Source: Rana temporaria
Lineage: Eukaryota; Chordata; Amphibia; Anura; Ranidae
Assembly (NCBI RefSeq): GCF_905171775.1
Contig: NC_053497.1
Location: forward strand, 39,903,781-39,967,780
Direction: 5' to 3'
DNA: 64,000 nucleotides
Shown: positions 43,361 through 57,700 of the stretch, in pieces
How positions within the stretch are numbered: position 1 is the stretch's first letter
Layout of the letters: each line of letters opens with the position of its first letter
Translations under genes and position numbers: made by a program
Notes under the pieces: generated by a model
The model's database searches: none
What the model was told of the DNA's origin: nothing
What the model saw: the letters and a program-made list of their open reading frames with translations, nothing else

Positions 43361-46300
43361 GTAAGTTATTTTGCGTATCTCCATTCATAGTGGGCACAAG
43401 GTAAGGCTTGAAGGAAAATCAGATTCTTGACACAATAGTGATAATTGACATGCTTCGTGTTAACAAATGTTGTAAAATTATCTAAATTACCAGAATTTTA
43501 CAATACGTTTGAATGAGATGTTGCCATTCAGTCAGGGGTTCTTGAAGGACAAGGTCAGGGTGCCATCATCCTAGGTATATCCGGACCTAGAAGCTTTGGA
43601 AGTGGGGCAGATATAATTCTGTGTTTTACTTGTTTCTGTTAGGAGTATGAAGGATACCATTGTTGACTTTCTTTTTATGAAAAAAAAAAAATTGTTTCCT
43701 AGGTGTCATCCTAATGCTCCAATGCATTCAGTACTTTCGAGATAATCAACCTGGAACATGCATGCAAAGCAGGGAGTTGTGTGATTCCTAAAGTGCATGT
43801 TTCCTAATTTCAGTTCCTCAGAAAATATTGAAGCCATTAAATGAGGATGACAGGCAACTGATATTTTAAAGAACTCAGCAACACAGTTTACATGTTCCCT
43901 ATATCACAGCGTTCCTTTAAGAGTCGTTTTACTTTCCTGTAATACTCAGTCATCAGTCTCCCATATTTAGAAATTTTGGTGATTACCACTCTAAGCAACA
44001 GTTCTAATTCCTGCTCAGCCCCACAGTGATTGACCCCACAGCATGTAATCTAATCCAGCATTTTACTTGCTTAGATTAACAAATTTTCTATCTGAATGCT
44101 GAGCATACAAAATTGATAAACCAAACCTATATGAATATCAAATTATCTTTTCAACACCTACATTTCATATACGAGCAGACATTGGCACTCAGAAAAAGAA
44201 ACAGAGAGCACATCTCCCAACAGTGGCACCCATGGTTGGCATGGTACAACAATAAAACTTTGATGTCCCTACCAGCACTCTAAGCTACAATGTCAAGGTG
44301 CATTCATTCCTCCCTAAGTCTATTCCTGACATTTACTTGTTTTATCAATCTCGTATTTTGTTTCGTATTACTATGCATTGACCAATACGATTGAATGGAA
44401 CTTATCTAAGGAGGGGAGAGCTGGCTCGAGTCCTGGACACTGTCTTGAACCCGTAAGGGGTGCCCGGGATGGGAGCCAGCCCCTCCCTCCAATACTTTAC
44501 CAAGATAAGGTATTACACATTACACATATTGTTATGCATATCTATTGTAGACTCTGTACTGTTGCCTTATTCTAAAACACACATGGCATTGTTCTACTGC
44601 CCTTCAACAATTCAGGTTTTCCTTTTTCTTTTATTAGTACATTGCTTATATGTGCATATGTTCCCTGTAAAAACCCAATAAAAACCTATTGGAAAAAAAA
44701 AATTATCTTTTAAAAACAGGAACATGTATATCGTACATTACAGTAGCATTCCAAAGATTGAGAACATTTTCAGGCAATAGTAGACATGTGCATTCGTTTT
44801 CGTCCGAATCCATTTTCGTTCTAATTTCAGGTATTTTCGTTATCGTTTTAACAAACGATAACGAAAGAGCTGGATCTGAAATCCGAAAGATCTGACATAA
44901 AAAATGCTTTATTTTCGCTTCGTTCCGACAACAGTTCGATATAGATAGAAGATTCGACATGACTCTGACAATAGCGATCTGTGTCAATCGAATCTGTGGT
45001 CGATTGTGCCTAACTTTAACTCTATTAGTCCAAGATTATTGTACATAGAGAGGAAAGGTTCGGCATTATAGAGACAATAGCAAAAAAGGTTGAATGTGCC
45101 TAACCTAACTTTATTAGTCCAAGATTATTATACATAGAGAGAAAAGATTCGACATTATAGAGACATGAAGATTCGATGAAGCAGCTACAAACATACGATT
45201 ACCTCGAGTAGACATTTATGGTCAAATGCTCCACCCATAGACTATAGAAGAATTTGAATGTGGGTTAACTAGTAATAATAATTTATAAATATAATTATTA
45301 CTAGTGTCATACAACATTAGAATTCTACTATAGCTTGTAGGCGTAACATCTGACCAGAAATGTAAGATCGCGGCGTCGTACAGTTTAGCTGCTCCTCCGA
45401 ATCTTCTTAGAACATTTGACAGACACTATAAGCCTTAAATTACAAATTTGACCCTAATAAATTTTGATTTTTGGACGAATGCATTTTTTTACGAAACAAA
45501 ATAAATAAAAACTAATTTTGGGAGTACCAAAATAAATGTATTTTTTGGACGAAAACGAAATTCCGAAACAAAATATTTCAGTGTGCACATGTCTAGGCTC
45601 TTTTCACATGCAGCAGAGTCAGCTCCAATCAGCAGGGCTCCATGGACCTTCTGATTGGGTTCACCATAAAAACACTGACTGGCGGACCTGACTGGACTAT
45701 CTACTAAAAATGCTAGTTTCCTACCTCTTTCTGGTTCAAATGGTTTCTGAGTCATTGACCAAGAAAAAACTTGCAGCAAGTCGGAGAAAAGTCAGAACTC
45801 CTGATCTGCATACTCATTCCAGGTCAGTAACCTAAAATACTAAAGCCATTTAATAAGCAAGACTACCAGGCACCTAGCATTTTCAGAAGGAGAGGCCAGA
45901 AATTGCACTCTGCAAAACAGGCACAATCAATTCCTGATACACTTTACCAACAATAGATGGATAGACAGACACGTTTGAATGAGTTTCATTTATTAATTCT
46001 GAATGTATTAAAATATTAGATGATGGTAAAGTTTTGTTCAGTGTTTTCTTTACTAGCTTAAGTCTTTTCCAGAACCTAATAGTTTTGTCCTTTAACAGAT
46101 TCAGAACTCCACTGGATCTCTGGATGCAAATGGGGTCTGCCATTGCTCTGTCATGCACCCAGATTCCACCTTCCCGGTGGATCGAATGGAGAGCTTGGAA
46201 ATAGCAAACCGAAACCTGACCATAACTGTCAATGAAGAAATCACCAAGGTAGACAATGCATTTCAAATATTCATCTTGTTGTGGATTTTTTGACGAGAAC

Positions 46301-48678
46301 TGAAAACGTTCTTCCAAGATAAAAAATTGAATGAATGAAAGAGTGTGAACACCAGTTTTGAATACAATAAAACCTTGGATTGTGAGCATAATTCGTTCCG
46401 GAAACATGCTTGTAATCCAAAGCACTTGTATATCAAAGCAAATTTCCCCATAAGAAATGGAAACTCAAATGATTCGTTCCACAACCATTTATTCATAAGT
46501 TCTTCAGTTTATAGTCCATATAAAAAGATTATAGCAATGTGATAAGTTGTGTAACCATAAAATGTCCATCCACAAATTGCGGCCTCCACAAGGGGATTAG
46601 AAGCAGGAGCTCCAGAGTATAAAAGAGAAGAGAGGCGCCTCTAAGTGTAGCAGTAAGTTGCTAAATGTTGTAGCTTCATTAAAATGTAATCATATTGCAC
46701 TTCTCTTCTCTTTTATACTCAGCTGTGACATGACGCTACATCGCTTGTATATCAAGTCAAAATTTGTTAAAAAATTTAGCTTGTCTTGCAAAACGCTCTC
46801 AAACCAAATTACTCTCAAACTAAGGTTTTACTGTATAAATATACTGCACATATTCAATCTTTAATACCATAGCCTTGTAGCATTTGGAACGTGCAATTAG
46901 TTCCAGGCAACAGAGCTGCCCTGTTTTAATAGTGGAACTTCCCCTATCTCAATTCCCCCCCCCCCACAAAAGTGGAACTTCCCCAATCTTGATTCCTCCC
47001 CCCCTCCGGTGTCACATTTGGCACCTTTCAGGGGGAGGGGGGGTGCAGATACCTGTATAATAGCAATCTATAACAGGTATTTGCACCCACGTCCGGGCAT
47101 AGATAGCTGTAGAATGTGCGGGTATCTACGGACCCCCCCCTCACTGTCTTCTGGGAGACACACGGGTCCCTGAAGACAGCAGGGACCATTCAGACTGTGC
47201 AGTGTAACTTGTGCATGCGCAGTAGGGAACCAGGAAGTGAAGCTGCAAGATTTCTTACCGAAGATGGCATCGGCAGCATCTGAGGACCGAGGGACAGGTC
47301 GGCCTCAGGTGCCAACATCGTGGGCGCCCTGGACAGGTAAGTGTCCTTATTTTAAAAGTCAGCAGCTGCAGTATTTGTAGCTGATGACTTTCGGAAAAAA
47401 AAAAATAGGCGGACCTTCGCTTTAAAGGCGTTGTAAAGGCATAAGGCTTTTTATCGTAATGCATTCTATGCATTACGATAAAAAGCCTTCTGTGTGTATC
47501 AGCCTCCCCAGCACCCCTTAATACTTACATGAGCCTCATCTCTCTCCAGTGATGTCCACGAGTCTCTTGGCCACCCAGGACTCTACCCCCTAATTGGCTA
47601 AGACACAGCAGCGGCATTGGCTCCCGCGGCTGTCAATCAAAAATCAGTTAGCCAATCAGGGGAGAGAGGGAGCGGGCCGAACAGCAGCTCCAATGTCTGC
47701 TTGCTGTGGGGGCACTCGACAAGAGGGAGGGCCAGGGGATAGCAAAGAGGGACCCGAGATGAGGAGGATCTAGGCTGCCCAGTGCAAAACCACTACACAG
47801 ACGAGGTAAGTATAACATTTGTTGTTTTAAAAAATAAAAAATAAATCACTTCAAGCAAACGACTGTTCACTTTGCAAGGCAATTTTCCACAGACTTTAAC
47901 GAATGAGGTGAAGCTCTGCTGACTTCTATCATCCAATCACCTGCAAGCAAAAATGCTGTTTTTCTTTTTTATTGTGATTGGGTATTCTTTGCAAAGTGAA
48001 ATTTAACCACATTTAATAAGCGCTGGAGAAAGGTCCCTTAACCACTTCAGCCTTGGAAAAATGTACCCCCTTGTCCAGAGCATAAAGCATTAAAGGGTCA
48101 CTAAAGGAAAAAATGTTTTTAGCTTAAATGACTGTTTACAGGGTATAGAAACATAATAGTTAACTGATTCATTTTAAAAATGATTAAAAATAGATAAAAA
48201 ACAATCATATAATGTGCCTACAGTTTAGTTTCGTTTTTGCTGTTGTTTCCTGGTTCTTTGAAAGAGACAAAGAGCCAATAGAGGGCAGTGATGGTTTGTA
48301 AAATGAAACTGGATTGGTGCTGACACACAGTAATCACACCTCCTTGATTAGTGACCACAGTGAGAAATCTCCCAGTACTGTGGTGATCAGGAAACAGACA
48401 ACCAGGAAGTGTCCAGAACAGAGAGGAATTACAGCAACATCAAAGCAAAAACAAACAATGAGGACATGAAACCAGGACTGCAGTAATGTAAAGGAAGCTA
48501 TTTAGCTAAAAAAAAAAAATTCCTTTAGTGACCCTTTAAAATAGATCCCCTACAGCCAGCAACAATAGATCCCCCTAACAACAATGGACCACACACAACA
48601 AAATTTCCCCCCCAGCAACAATAGACTCCCAAGCAGCATCAACAGATCTCCGCACAGCCAGCATTAAAGGATCACTAA

Positions 48679-48755
<77 letters not shown>

Positions 48756-51700
48756 AATAACAAACATGTTATACTTACCTCCACTGTGTAGCTCGTTTTG
48801 CACAGAGTGGCCCCAAACCTGGTCTTCTGGGGTCCCTTGGCGGCTGTCTTGCCCCCCCCCCCCTGCAAGGACTCAGCACCTTCATACGAGCGTGCTCACA
48901 TGGTGTTGAGTTCTTGCGGGCGCGCTCCTGTGATACAGCCGGCGGCCATAGCGGCTCACTGTATCACTCGGCCCCGCCCCCCGGTGCACCGCGTCATTGG
49001 ATGTGATTGACAGCAGCGTGGGACTTTCGAGGGGTCAGGTAAGTATAACAGGGGGGCTGGGGGGGCCGGTATTGCCGGATGTTTTTTCACCCTAATGCAT
49101 AGAATGCATTAAGGTGAAAAAACATTTACCTTTACAACCCCTTTAATAGACTCTCTGGCAGCCAATAACAATAGACCCCTCCCCCAACAGTAGATCTCTT
49201 TCAGCAACAAATAACCCCCAGCAACATAAGACCCCCAGCCACAATAGGTCCCCCACCAGCATCAGTAGACCTCATCAGCAACAATAGACCCCCCCCCTGA
49301 AAAAATTGATCCCCAGCAGTGAGCATCAATACCCTGCAGTACACCCCAGCACCCCTTGCCTTGACATACAGTCAGTCCAGGAGGTGCCGGAACTGTGTTC
49401 CCCCATGTTCCCCCACGTTCCCCCACGTTCCCCCGCGTTCCCGCTGAAAAAAGTCCCTGTAAACACCTATATGTTGCATGAATGCCTGAACAAGCATGTT
49501 TGAAACATTATACTTTAAGCGTCTTTAGGGGCAGAAGCTGACATGAATAGTTTAGCATCTTCCAAAACCACTGTTGAATAAGGGAAAATTACACAAAATA
49601 ATAAAGTAAATATGTAGAATGTTTTTAAAGATCCACAGCTATGAGAGCACAGTGAGTGTCTACATGGAGCAGCTGAAGGGCCTAACCAAACGTGTGGAGG
49701 CAATGGAGAAAGGAGGTGTCTCCTACTCTGAGCTGGACTTCGAGCTCATCAAGCTGGAGATCAAAGAGATGGAGAACGTCATACTGCAGCTAAAAACCTC
49801 ATTAAATGGCTCAAATGTGATTGTGGAGACTCTCTACCAGGAGGTGAGAAAAATAATGCTTATAATAATTATCAGATGATAATTAGTTTAATTCCCTTCC
49901 TAAGGTGGAACCATTTATACATAATATATACATAAAGGCCCGGATTCACAAAGCACTTACGCCGACGTATCTCGAGATACGCCGCGTAAGTGTAAATATG
50001 CACCGTCGTATCTATGCGCCGTGCCCATAAACTGAGATATGCCTGAAAATAGGCTTCATCCAACCGACGTAAGCGCATATTTACGCTGGCCGCAAGTGGC
50101 GCTCCCATTGATTTCCTATTCAAATATGGAAATAAGGGAGAATGTACTTGCACCCAGCGCATAATATACGCGGTTTGCGTAAGTCATACGTCCGGCGTAA
50201 AGTTATTCCCCATATATGAGGCGCAACTCATGCTAAGGTATGGACTAGGGAACACTGCCGTTGTATTTTACGTTGTTTACGTAGTACGTGAATAGGGCTG
50301 GGCGTAGGTTACGTTCTCGTCGTAGGCAGTGATCCGTCGTATCTTAAGGAGTAGTTCCGACGTGATTCTGAGCATGCGCACTGGGATATGTCCACGGGAC
50401 GGCGCATGCGCCGTTCGTTTTAAGTACTTGTATGGCACTCTGCCCATCATTTGCATGGGGTCACGCCTCATTAGCATGGCTCTTGCCCACTTCCACCTAC
50501 GACGGCTTACGCCGAGGGAACCCAGCACAGTTTTGGAGGCAAGTGCTTTGTGAATTCGGTACTTGCCTCTCTGCGCTACGTCGGCGTAGCGTATATTAGA
50601 TTCGCTACGCTGGCATAAATATGCGCCAATATATGTGAATCCGGGCCAAACTCTATACATAAGTGCTATAAAAAACACACATGTTAATTCATCTTTGATT
50701 TATATATACAATAAAAAATATAAAGAAATGTATAAAAAAAATTCCAAAAGTTATTGCAAGCATTACAAGCATACAGTAAATTTAACTTGACCTATTGAGT
50801 TCTGAAAATAAAACATTAGTGATAATATGATTCAGTGAAATCAAGGATGCTATAGCCAAAAACAAGTAAAAAACATAGTCCTTGTAGTGCAGAGTAATGC
50901 CGCGTACACACGACCGTTATTCATGTCATGGAAAAAAACAATGTTTTTCTCGACGTGATTCCTCCCAAGCCTGACTTGCATACACACGCTCGTGATAAAA
51001 AATGCTTCTGAAAAGCACGGTGAAGTACAACACGTATGACGGCAATATAAAGGGGAAGTTCCATTCGAATGGCGCCACCCTTTGGGCTGATTATGCAAAT
51101 TTCCCTTCTCATAACTTGCTTCTGAGCAGGCACGTTTTTTTCCCCGTCGTTAAAGCCTACACACGACCGTTTTTGACGACGTGAAAATCGGCGCAAAACA
51201 ATTGAGCAGGTTCTAAATTTTTAATGGCCATTTTTCTCATCGCAAAAAATGCTCTGGAGCACACGATCCTTTTTCACGACCAATTGAAAAAATTGTATTT
51301 TTCTCGTCATGAAAAACGGTTGTGTGTGCGCGGCATTAGACCTGAAATATGCCTTAATTTAAAGTGAAACTTCTAAAGTAATCTAAAGCCTCAAACACAC
51401 TATCAGACTTCCATAAGACAAATCAGTGTCTGAAGGGCGTTGGCAGTGAACTTGGTATGCATACAGACGGCAGAACATTTTCAGAAAACATACACCAAAC
51501 AACGTGTTTTTTCAGCTCTTTACCGCCACCCTTTGAGCAACTTCTGCCATTGTTGTCTGATATTTAGCATTGTGTCAAGTACCTGGTGGAAATCAAGCTG
51601 GAGTGGGGGCTTCTCTTGCACCCCCTGTCTGACACCCCTGGTAGTGATGACAGGTAATGACGGAAACACAGAGTGGCACGAGGGCCGATGTAATGGATGG

Positions 51701-54700
51701 CGCTGGCTGAGTCTTGGCAGGAACCAGGTGGCTGTAGAGCACTGAGCAGACTCTGAGAATGGGAGCTCCGTAACGCTGGGTCAGCAGATTGATGCGCAGC
51801 TGGGACGTAAGCCAGGAGGTCATCAACAGCCCGACAGAGCAGGTACCGACAAGAGACGCAGAGGCAGAGACGGGACACAGGCAGGGTTCGGTACACAGAC
51901 GGGCAGCAAGGTGCAGTAACATCAGGCAGAAGCGGAGTCAGACACAAGCCAGGATCAGGTAGTGTCAGGACCATTAAGGTAAGTACTCACCGAGGCCGAG
52001 TTGCTGAGGGCGGCTCACCTTTGCGACCCTGTGCAGACCGCTCCCTGGAGTTAGAACAGAGGAGGGACGGCACAAGGAGGCACCGGTGCCGGGAACTGGT
52101 AGGCAGACTTGGTGCAGCTGACGAAAACAGGGCAGGTGCAGAGGACTGGAGACAGTCGTTGATCAGGCAGGAACAGGCAGGTAAGTCCAGAAGGGACCAA
52201 CAGGAAACAAGGCAAATCCGGGTCACAGGCCGTGGGTCAGGATTTGGAGAGAGCAGAGGAAGTCCGTGAGAGCAAGCCAAGGTCAAGGGGGCAGGAGACA
52301 ACAGCAAATCCGATAAGCAGGCAGGGGTCAAGTGTAGGAGACGGCAGAGAATAGTCAAGGTCCAATCCGGGTCAAACAGGTCAGGGTATTCAGGTTTCAA
52401 GGTTCTCTCACAGGATAAAGCTGACAACAAACCAGCAATTAGCAAAGGGGAAGGGGCTGGCTTAAATAGGCCGCACTGGCCACTGATTGGTCCACAGAAG
52501 TACAGGTTCAGAACCAGGCTCCAACGGACAGCACACAGACTAGAACTGAGCAGTGGCTCAGAGACAAAGAGCCGGACCTGAAAATGGAGAGGTCCCAGGT
52601 TCGATTCTACCCAGAACCAACTGGGGAATGTGACCGTGAAAGGTCTGTGCCCTGACAGGTAGGCAGGCGGAGATCAAAGAGTAGGTTCAGATAAAGCCAG
52701 GTCAAGACACAGGAAACTTGAATCAGAACGGGTAAACAGACACTAGCTGAAAGACCACTCAGCAATGTTCATGTGTCAGTGTTCAGTTTAAATAAGGTTA
52801 CTTGGCGCCCATACGTGCACATGCGCGCACGTGTGCACACATGCACATCGGGGCGCGCCCGTGCACGCACGCGCATGCGCCAATACAAGTCCTTCTTTGT
52901 GCACACACTGGTGTGCCCGTGCTTGTGTGCAGGTGCGCGTCTGTTGGCCGGACTTCTCTTACACATTGGTTCGGAGCATGCGTGTTTGTACTTTGGATTT
53001 TAGTCCGCCGGTTTTGTGTACACACGATCGGATAATCCGACGTAACACATTTATTGTCAGACAGTTGGTGAGCATGAACAGCCAACATTTTTTGTCATTA
53101 ATTCCGCCAACAATTGTCTGATGGACATACACACGGTCGGATTATCCAACACAACTCGTTGATCAGACATATATTGTCGTAAAATCCGATCGTGTGTACG
53201 GGCCTTAAGTCTTGGATTTCTTCCATACACCCTGCTATGCAGTGATTCTGAATAGTGTTTCCCAGTGCCAATCCACACACATAAGGGATAGCTCCCACCT
53301 TCTGTTTTTGACCTCAACTAAAATATATTAGATAGGTTACATACTCTTTGTCCCCTCAACTGAGGTAATATTGCATCAAATCTTGTCCAGCTTATGGCAT
53401 AACCACATGCTCTAAAAAAAGGAGAGGAACCAAAATGCAACAGTGTAAAACCATAAAATTAACAGCATAACTAATATGCAGAAATAGATATGAAACAAAT
53501 GCAAATGACACCCAGTACAGATGTAGGTGGCCATGGTGGCAATGTTTGAGGATAAATGTACACCTTGATCAAGTCCACCCCCACCTGGTAGATTTTTTTT
53601 ATTTATTATTGTATTGTGACTTAATCCCCCTCCCTACCCTCTATTCTAAGGCAGCCATGTGGAATGCTTTCTGACACCAATGCTATAGTTGTGTCCTGTA
53701 TTACATGACTATATGTAAATTTAAAGCTGTTGTAAAGGTTTCTTTAACCTCCCTGGCGGTATGATTCTTTCAGAAAAAAGGTGCTGAAAGCGGTACCATT
53801 ATTTGCAAGGAAATTTGGCGTTTTATACTGTAGGCCTGTAATTTTTAGAAATAACTCACATAAATCTGACCAAAGAAGAGTCTTGTAGGCATCCCGGGTA
53901 TGACATTTTTTTAAAAACAAAATTATAAATTATAATATAATAAATAATTATAAATAATTATAACAAATAATAATAAGATTATAATAAAAATTATTCAATA
54001 ATGTAATCAACTCAAAATCACTGAAATTTGCTCAGTTGCAGAATTGTTGCTGTCATTACTTTTATTTTTTATGACGAATTTCCCCACAAATCGCTATCGC
54101 ACAATTCTGCAAGTGATTATAATTTATTATCGCTGTTTTCTAGCTGCTCTAAAACCATTTTTGACATAAAGGGACACTTTTGGACAATCTACAGTTTGCA
54201 GGCAGAAAGAACAGTTTTTATTTTATAAAAGTACATGTAGGGCACTGGGCAGACCACTAGGGACAAGGGGGTGTGTATTTTTTACATACAGTACTGTACT
54301 CTATAAGAGTACAGTATACTGTATGTAATGTGTTTGTTTACGCTTTTGAATTTGGCGCCGTTCTCCGCTCCCGTGCGTTGTAACGTCGCAGGGAACGGAG
54401 ATTGGCGGCACAGGAGGACACTGTGTGAATCGAGCGAGGTCCTGCTCGCTCACACAGTGCGGTGGCATCGCTGGATCCAGGAACAAGGTAAGTAAACCAA
54501 GCCTATGGATCCAGCGAGGCGAGCCCGAGTCTGACTCAGGGTTACTGATCCTAGCACAAAAATCTAACCCCGAGTCAGACTCGGGAATACCGCCAGGGGG
54601 GTTAATAGGTTCCTTTAAGCTAGTGCTTTGTTGGTTCACTAACCTTTACCTTCAATTTCCCTTCTAAATGTTTTTTTTCTTTGTCTGAATTTCTCACTTC

Positions 54701-57700
54701 CTGTTTCTCCTCAGTAAGCTTGCCCCCATCATCCAAGCTGTTTTGGCTGGGGGTTAGTCAGCCAGAACAGCTTAGCGAGGAGGAACAGAAGGTGATAAAT
54801 TCAGACAAAGAAAACAAAAAAAAAATAACATTTAGAAGGGAAATCGAAGGAAAAGGTAAGTGAACCAACAATGCACTAGCTTAAAGGAACCTATTTAGAA
54901 AAAAAAAACCTTTACAACCCCTTTAAGATTTGATATAATTAATGGAAAAGTATAAAAAAAGCTGACCCAAAATCAGTATAGTTTATTTCAACTTCATAAT
55001 CAGCTTTATTTGTTCTTTCTTTGATAGATTCGCAATATTTCCGTCATGGTTAGTCAACTGGAGGTCTATGATAAGAACAATGTCCTGGTGATCAGACGGG
55101 AGATTGGCGAGCTACAGAAACGGTTGGAAGAGTGTCAGCAAAACGATTCTAAACCAAATCTATGGTCCCTTCCTCCAGCACACTACGGTAGGTCACAACA
55201 ATGTCTACAGGTTAATAGATTACAGCAGGATTAGGCAACCTTAAAGAGGACAAGATCTACCTGAACAACATGAGATATATCAAAGATTTCTGGCATCACC
55301 CCGCATTTACCCCATCTAGGTCGCGGGCAGTGCTTCCTCCGGGCGGTGGCTTCACCCTGCGTCTTCTCCTCGACTTCGGCGGCCTCCCCTGTGTCTCCTC
55401 CTCAGCAGCCAATAGGATCGCTTCTCCTCTCGGCCAATCGGGAGATGGGTCTCAGGACCTACTTCCTGATTGACTGGGAGGAGTTTTAGGAAGACAATAG
55501 CGAATATTAATTTGCCATTGTCACAGCACTGCGCCCCGAGCCCACCCTTTTTTGAAGCCAAATAGAGCCTCAGGTTCTAATCACGTGCATCTAAAAAAAC
55601 ATTGGAATCCATGCGTCCGGCGTTTGGTGGGTGCTTTTGCATGCTAAACACAACCCATTCAAGTAAATGGGACCACTTTGCAAGTCCCCCACAACTGCAT
55701 GCTGCTGCGGGGTCCAAGGGGTTACAGCAGGTTGTGAGAAAGCAACACAACACTGCCTGCTTTAACACCTTGTTTGCTGTACTGCACAAGGTTGCAGGAC
55801 ACTTACAGAGTGGCTTCATTCACTTGTATGGGTCATGCTTGGGAGGTGCTACACCCACCAACCATGACAGGGCGTAAAAACTCCTGCAGCGACATGTGTA
55901 CACCTCTGGCCACTACAGCTCAAGGGGGTGCAGTTGGGACAGGGGTAATAAAAACAAAACCTAACTGCAAATGTAAATGAACCCTTACTGTTATGAGCCC
56001 CCTATAAGGATGCTTTCACATTGAGGTCTGTGGTTTACCCACACCGTGGGTGCAGTACAGTGCATCTGCAACTTTCCAGGGTTAGCTGCGCTTTGCCATA
56101 GACTTTAATTTTATTCTGCAGGTGTGATGCATTTTCTGAAAATGCACCTAAACTCCTGTATTCAGGAGTTTTGGTGCGCTTTCAGAAAGTGCACCAAACC
56201 CGCAGGGTATAATAGAAAGCTATGGCTAAGCTCAGCAAACCTGCAGGGAAGCTTCAGGTGCACTGCACCCACAATGTGGGTAAATCTGAGCACATCAGTG
56301 TGAAAGCAGCCTTATATGTATTGCTTCACACTGACCTGGAGATCGTTTATTTCCTGCTGCTGGAACCAATCTGGAGACCACTAGCCGGGATAAGAGATGG
56401 AGTGCTGTTGGTGTCACTCCGCATGGGACAGGGGGCAGCACTACCGAGGAGGCATCGGTTTATACGGCTCTTGCTCCCTACTACCGCTCCAACTTTACAA
56501 CCAGTCCCTCTGCATTGCACTCTGTTTGATGCTCTGGAATGTCAGTCAGCAAGCCCAGATCGTGATCTACCAGTAACCTGTCTGCGATCTACTGGTTGCT
56601 GACCCCCAAACATAGATGAGCTGGCACTTGCCTCAAGCCTAATATATACATACAAGTAGGACGTACATCATGGGGAGTAGGGATAATGGAGGTCATAACT
56701 GAGGCATGACAGGACTATATAAGAATGTAATAAAGTTCATGGGGTCCATGCAAAAACATCTTGAGAGGCATCCCAGTGAAAAGCAAGAAGCAGCTTCTGG
56801 AACAACTGAGGAAAAGGCATAGGTGCCAATCTGAGTGTAGTAAGTTGGTGAGTTTAATACATATGTACAATAAGGGTACTCACAATGGTAAAATGTCTCA
56901 GTAGGCATAGAGCACAAAGTGCATACGGGATCTCCGGGAAGGGAACATCCGATTGGCTTCTGCGGTGGGTAATTAAACGGTCCGCACGGCTGGATGCTGA
57001 CGCTTCCTGGAACTCACAGTGACGTCACTTCCGGGACACAGTGAGGAGATCTTTGGTAAAAGTAGAATATAAAGAGGTGGACTTCAGACAATGCTACAAC
57101 AACCAGATTCTTGACTGGCATACATTAATTTTCCTATACATTCTGATAATCTACCAACATTTAAAGTCTTTCAAGCGGAGTTCCAGTCACCTGTGAAAAA
57201 AATAAAAGCCAGCCGCTACAAAAACTGTAGTAGCTGATTTAAAAAAAAATATCCACTCACCTGTCGCACAATCCAGCGGTGTGCTCACCCCAGTTGGTTG
57301 CACCTGCTAGCTTCATTCCTAGGTGCCGGCATCTTCCACTATGGGCACTTGGTATGTGACAGATTGCGGATTCACAGACGTGGTACCAACTGTGCAGGCG
57401 CGAGCAGCGCTGCACATTGTGACTGGTCAATGCAGTCTTCTGTGACCTGTCAATGTCCCAGAAGACTGCAGGGGAAGGGGAGAGAGGAGAACTTCGGTTT
57501 TTGACCGCCTAGACAGTCGGAATGGAACTGGGAACGAGTAAATCAAGTAATCGACCCCCCCCCCCCTCAAAGGTGCCAATTCTTCAACAGGTGCGGGGGA
57601 TGAGTCCTTAAATTGGAACCTCCCCTTTTCGATAGAGCCCCACTGTAAATCATTTAGTATTCTTTTAGCAAACCCTGATGAAGAGGGCATTTTGAAGCCC

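Noticed and set aside
46360..46542. Open frames just downstream of exon 2
   Set aside because: They run into the intron MITE and lack splice support; exon 2 ends at a consensus donor at 46249.
51564..52445. Leu/Pro/Ser-rich - strand open frames
   Set aside because: They cross the solo LTR boundary and reflect purine-rich composition of the opposite strand.
52769..53121. Several overlapping frames rich in Cys, His, Arg and Ala
   Set aside because: Generated on both strands by an alternating 'gtgcacacatgcgcgc' low-complexity tract.
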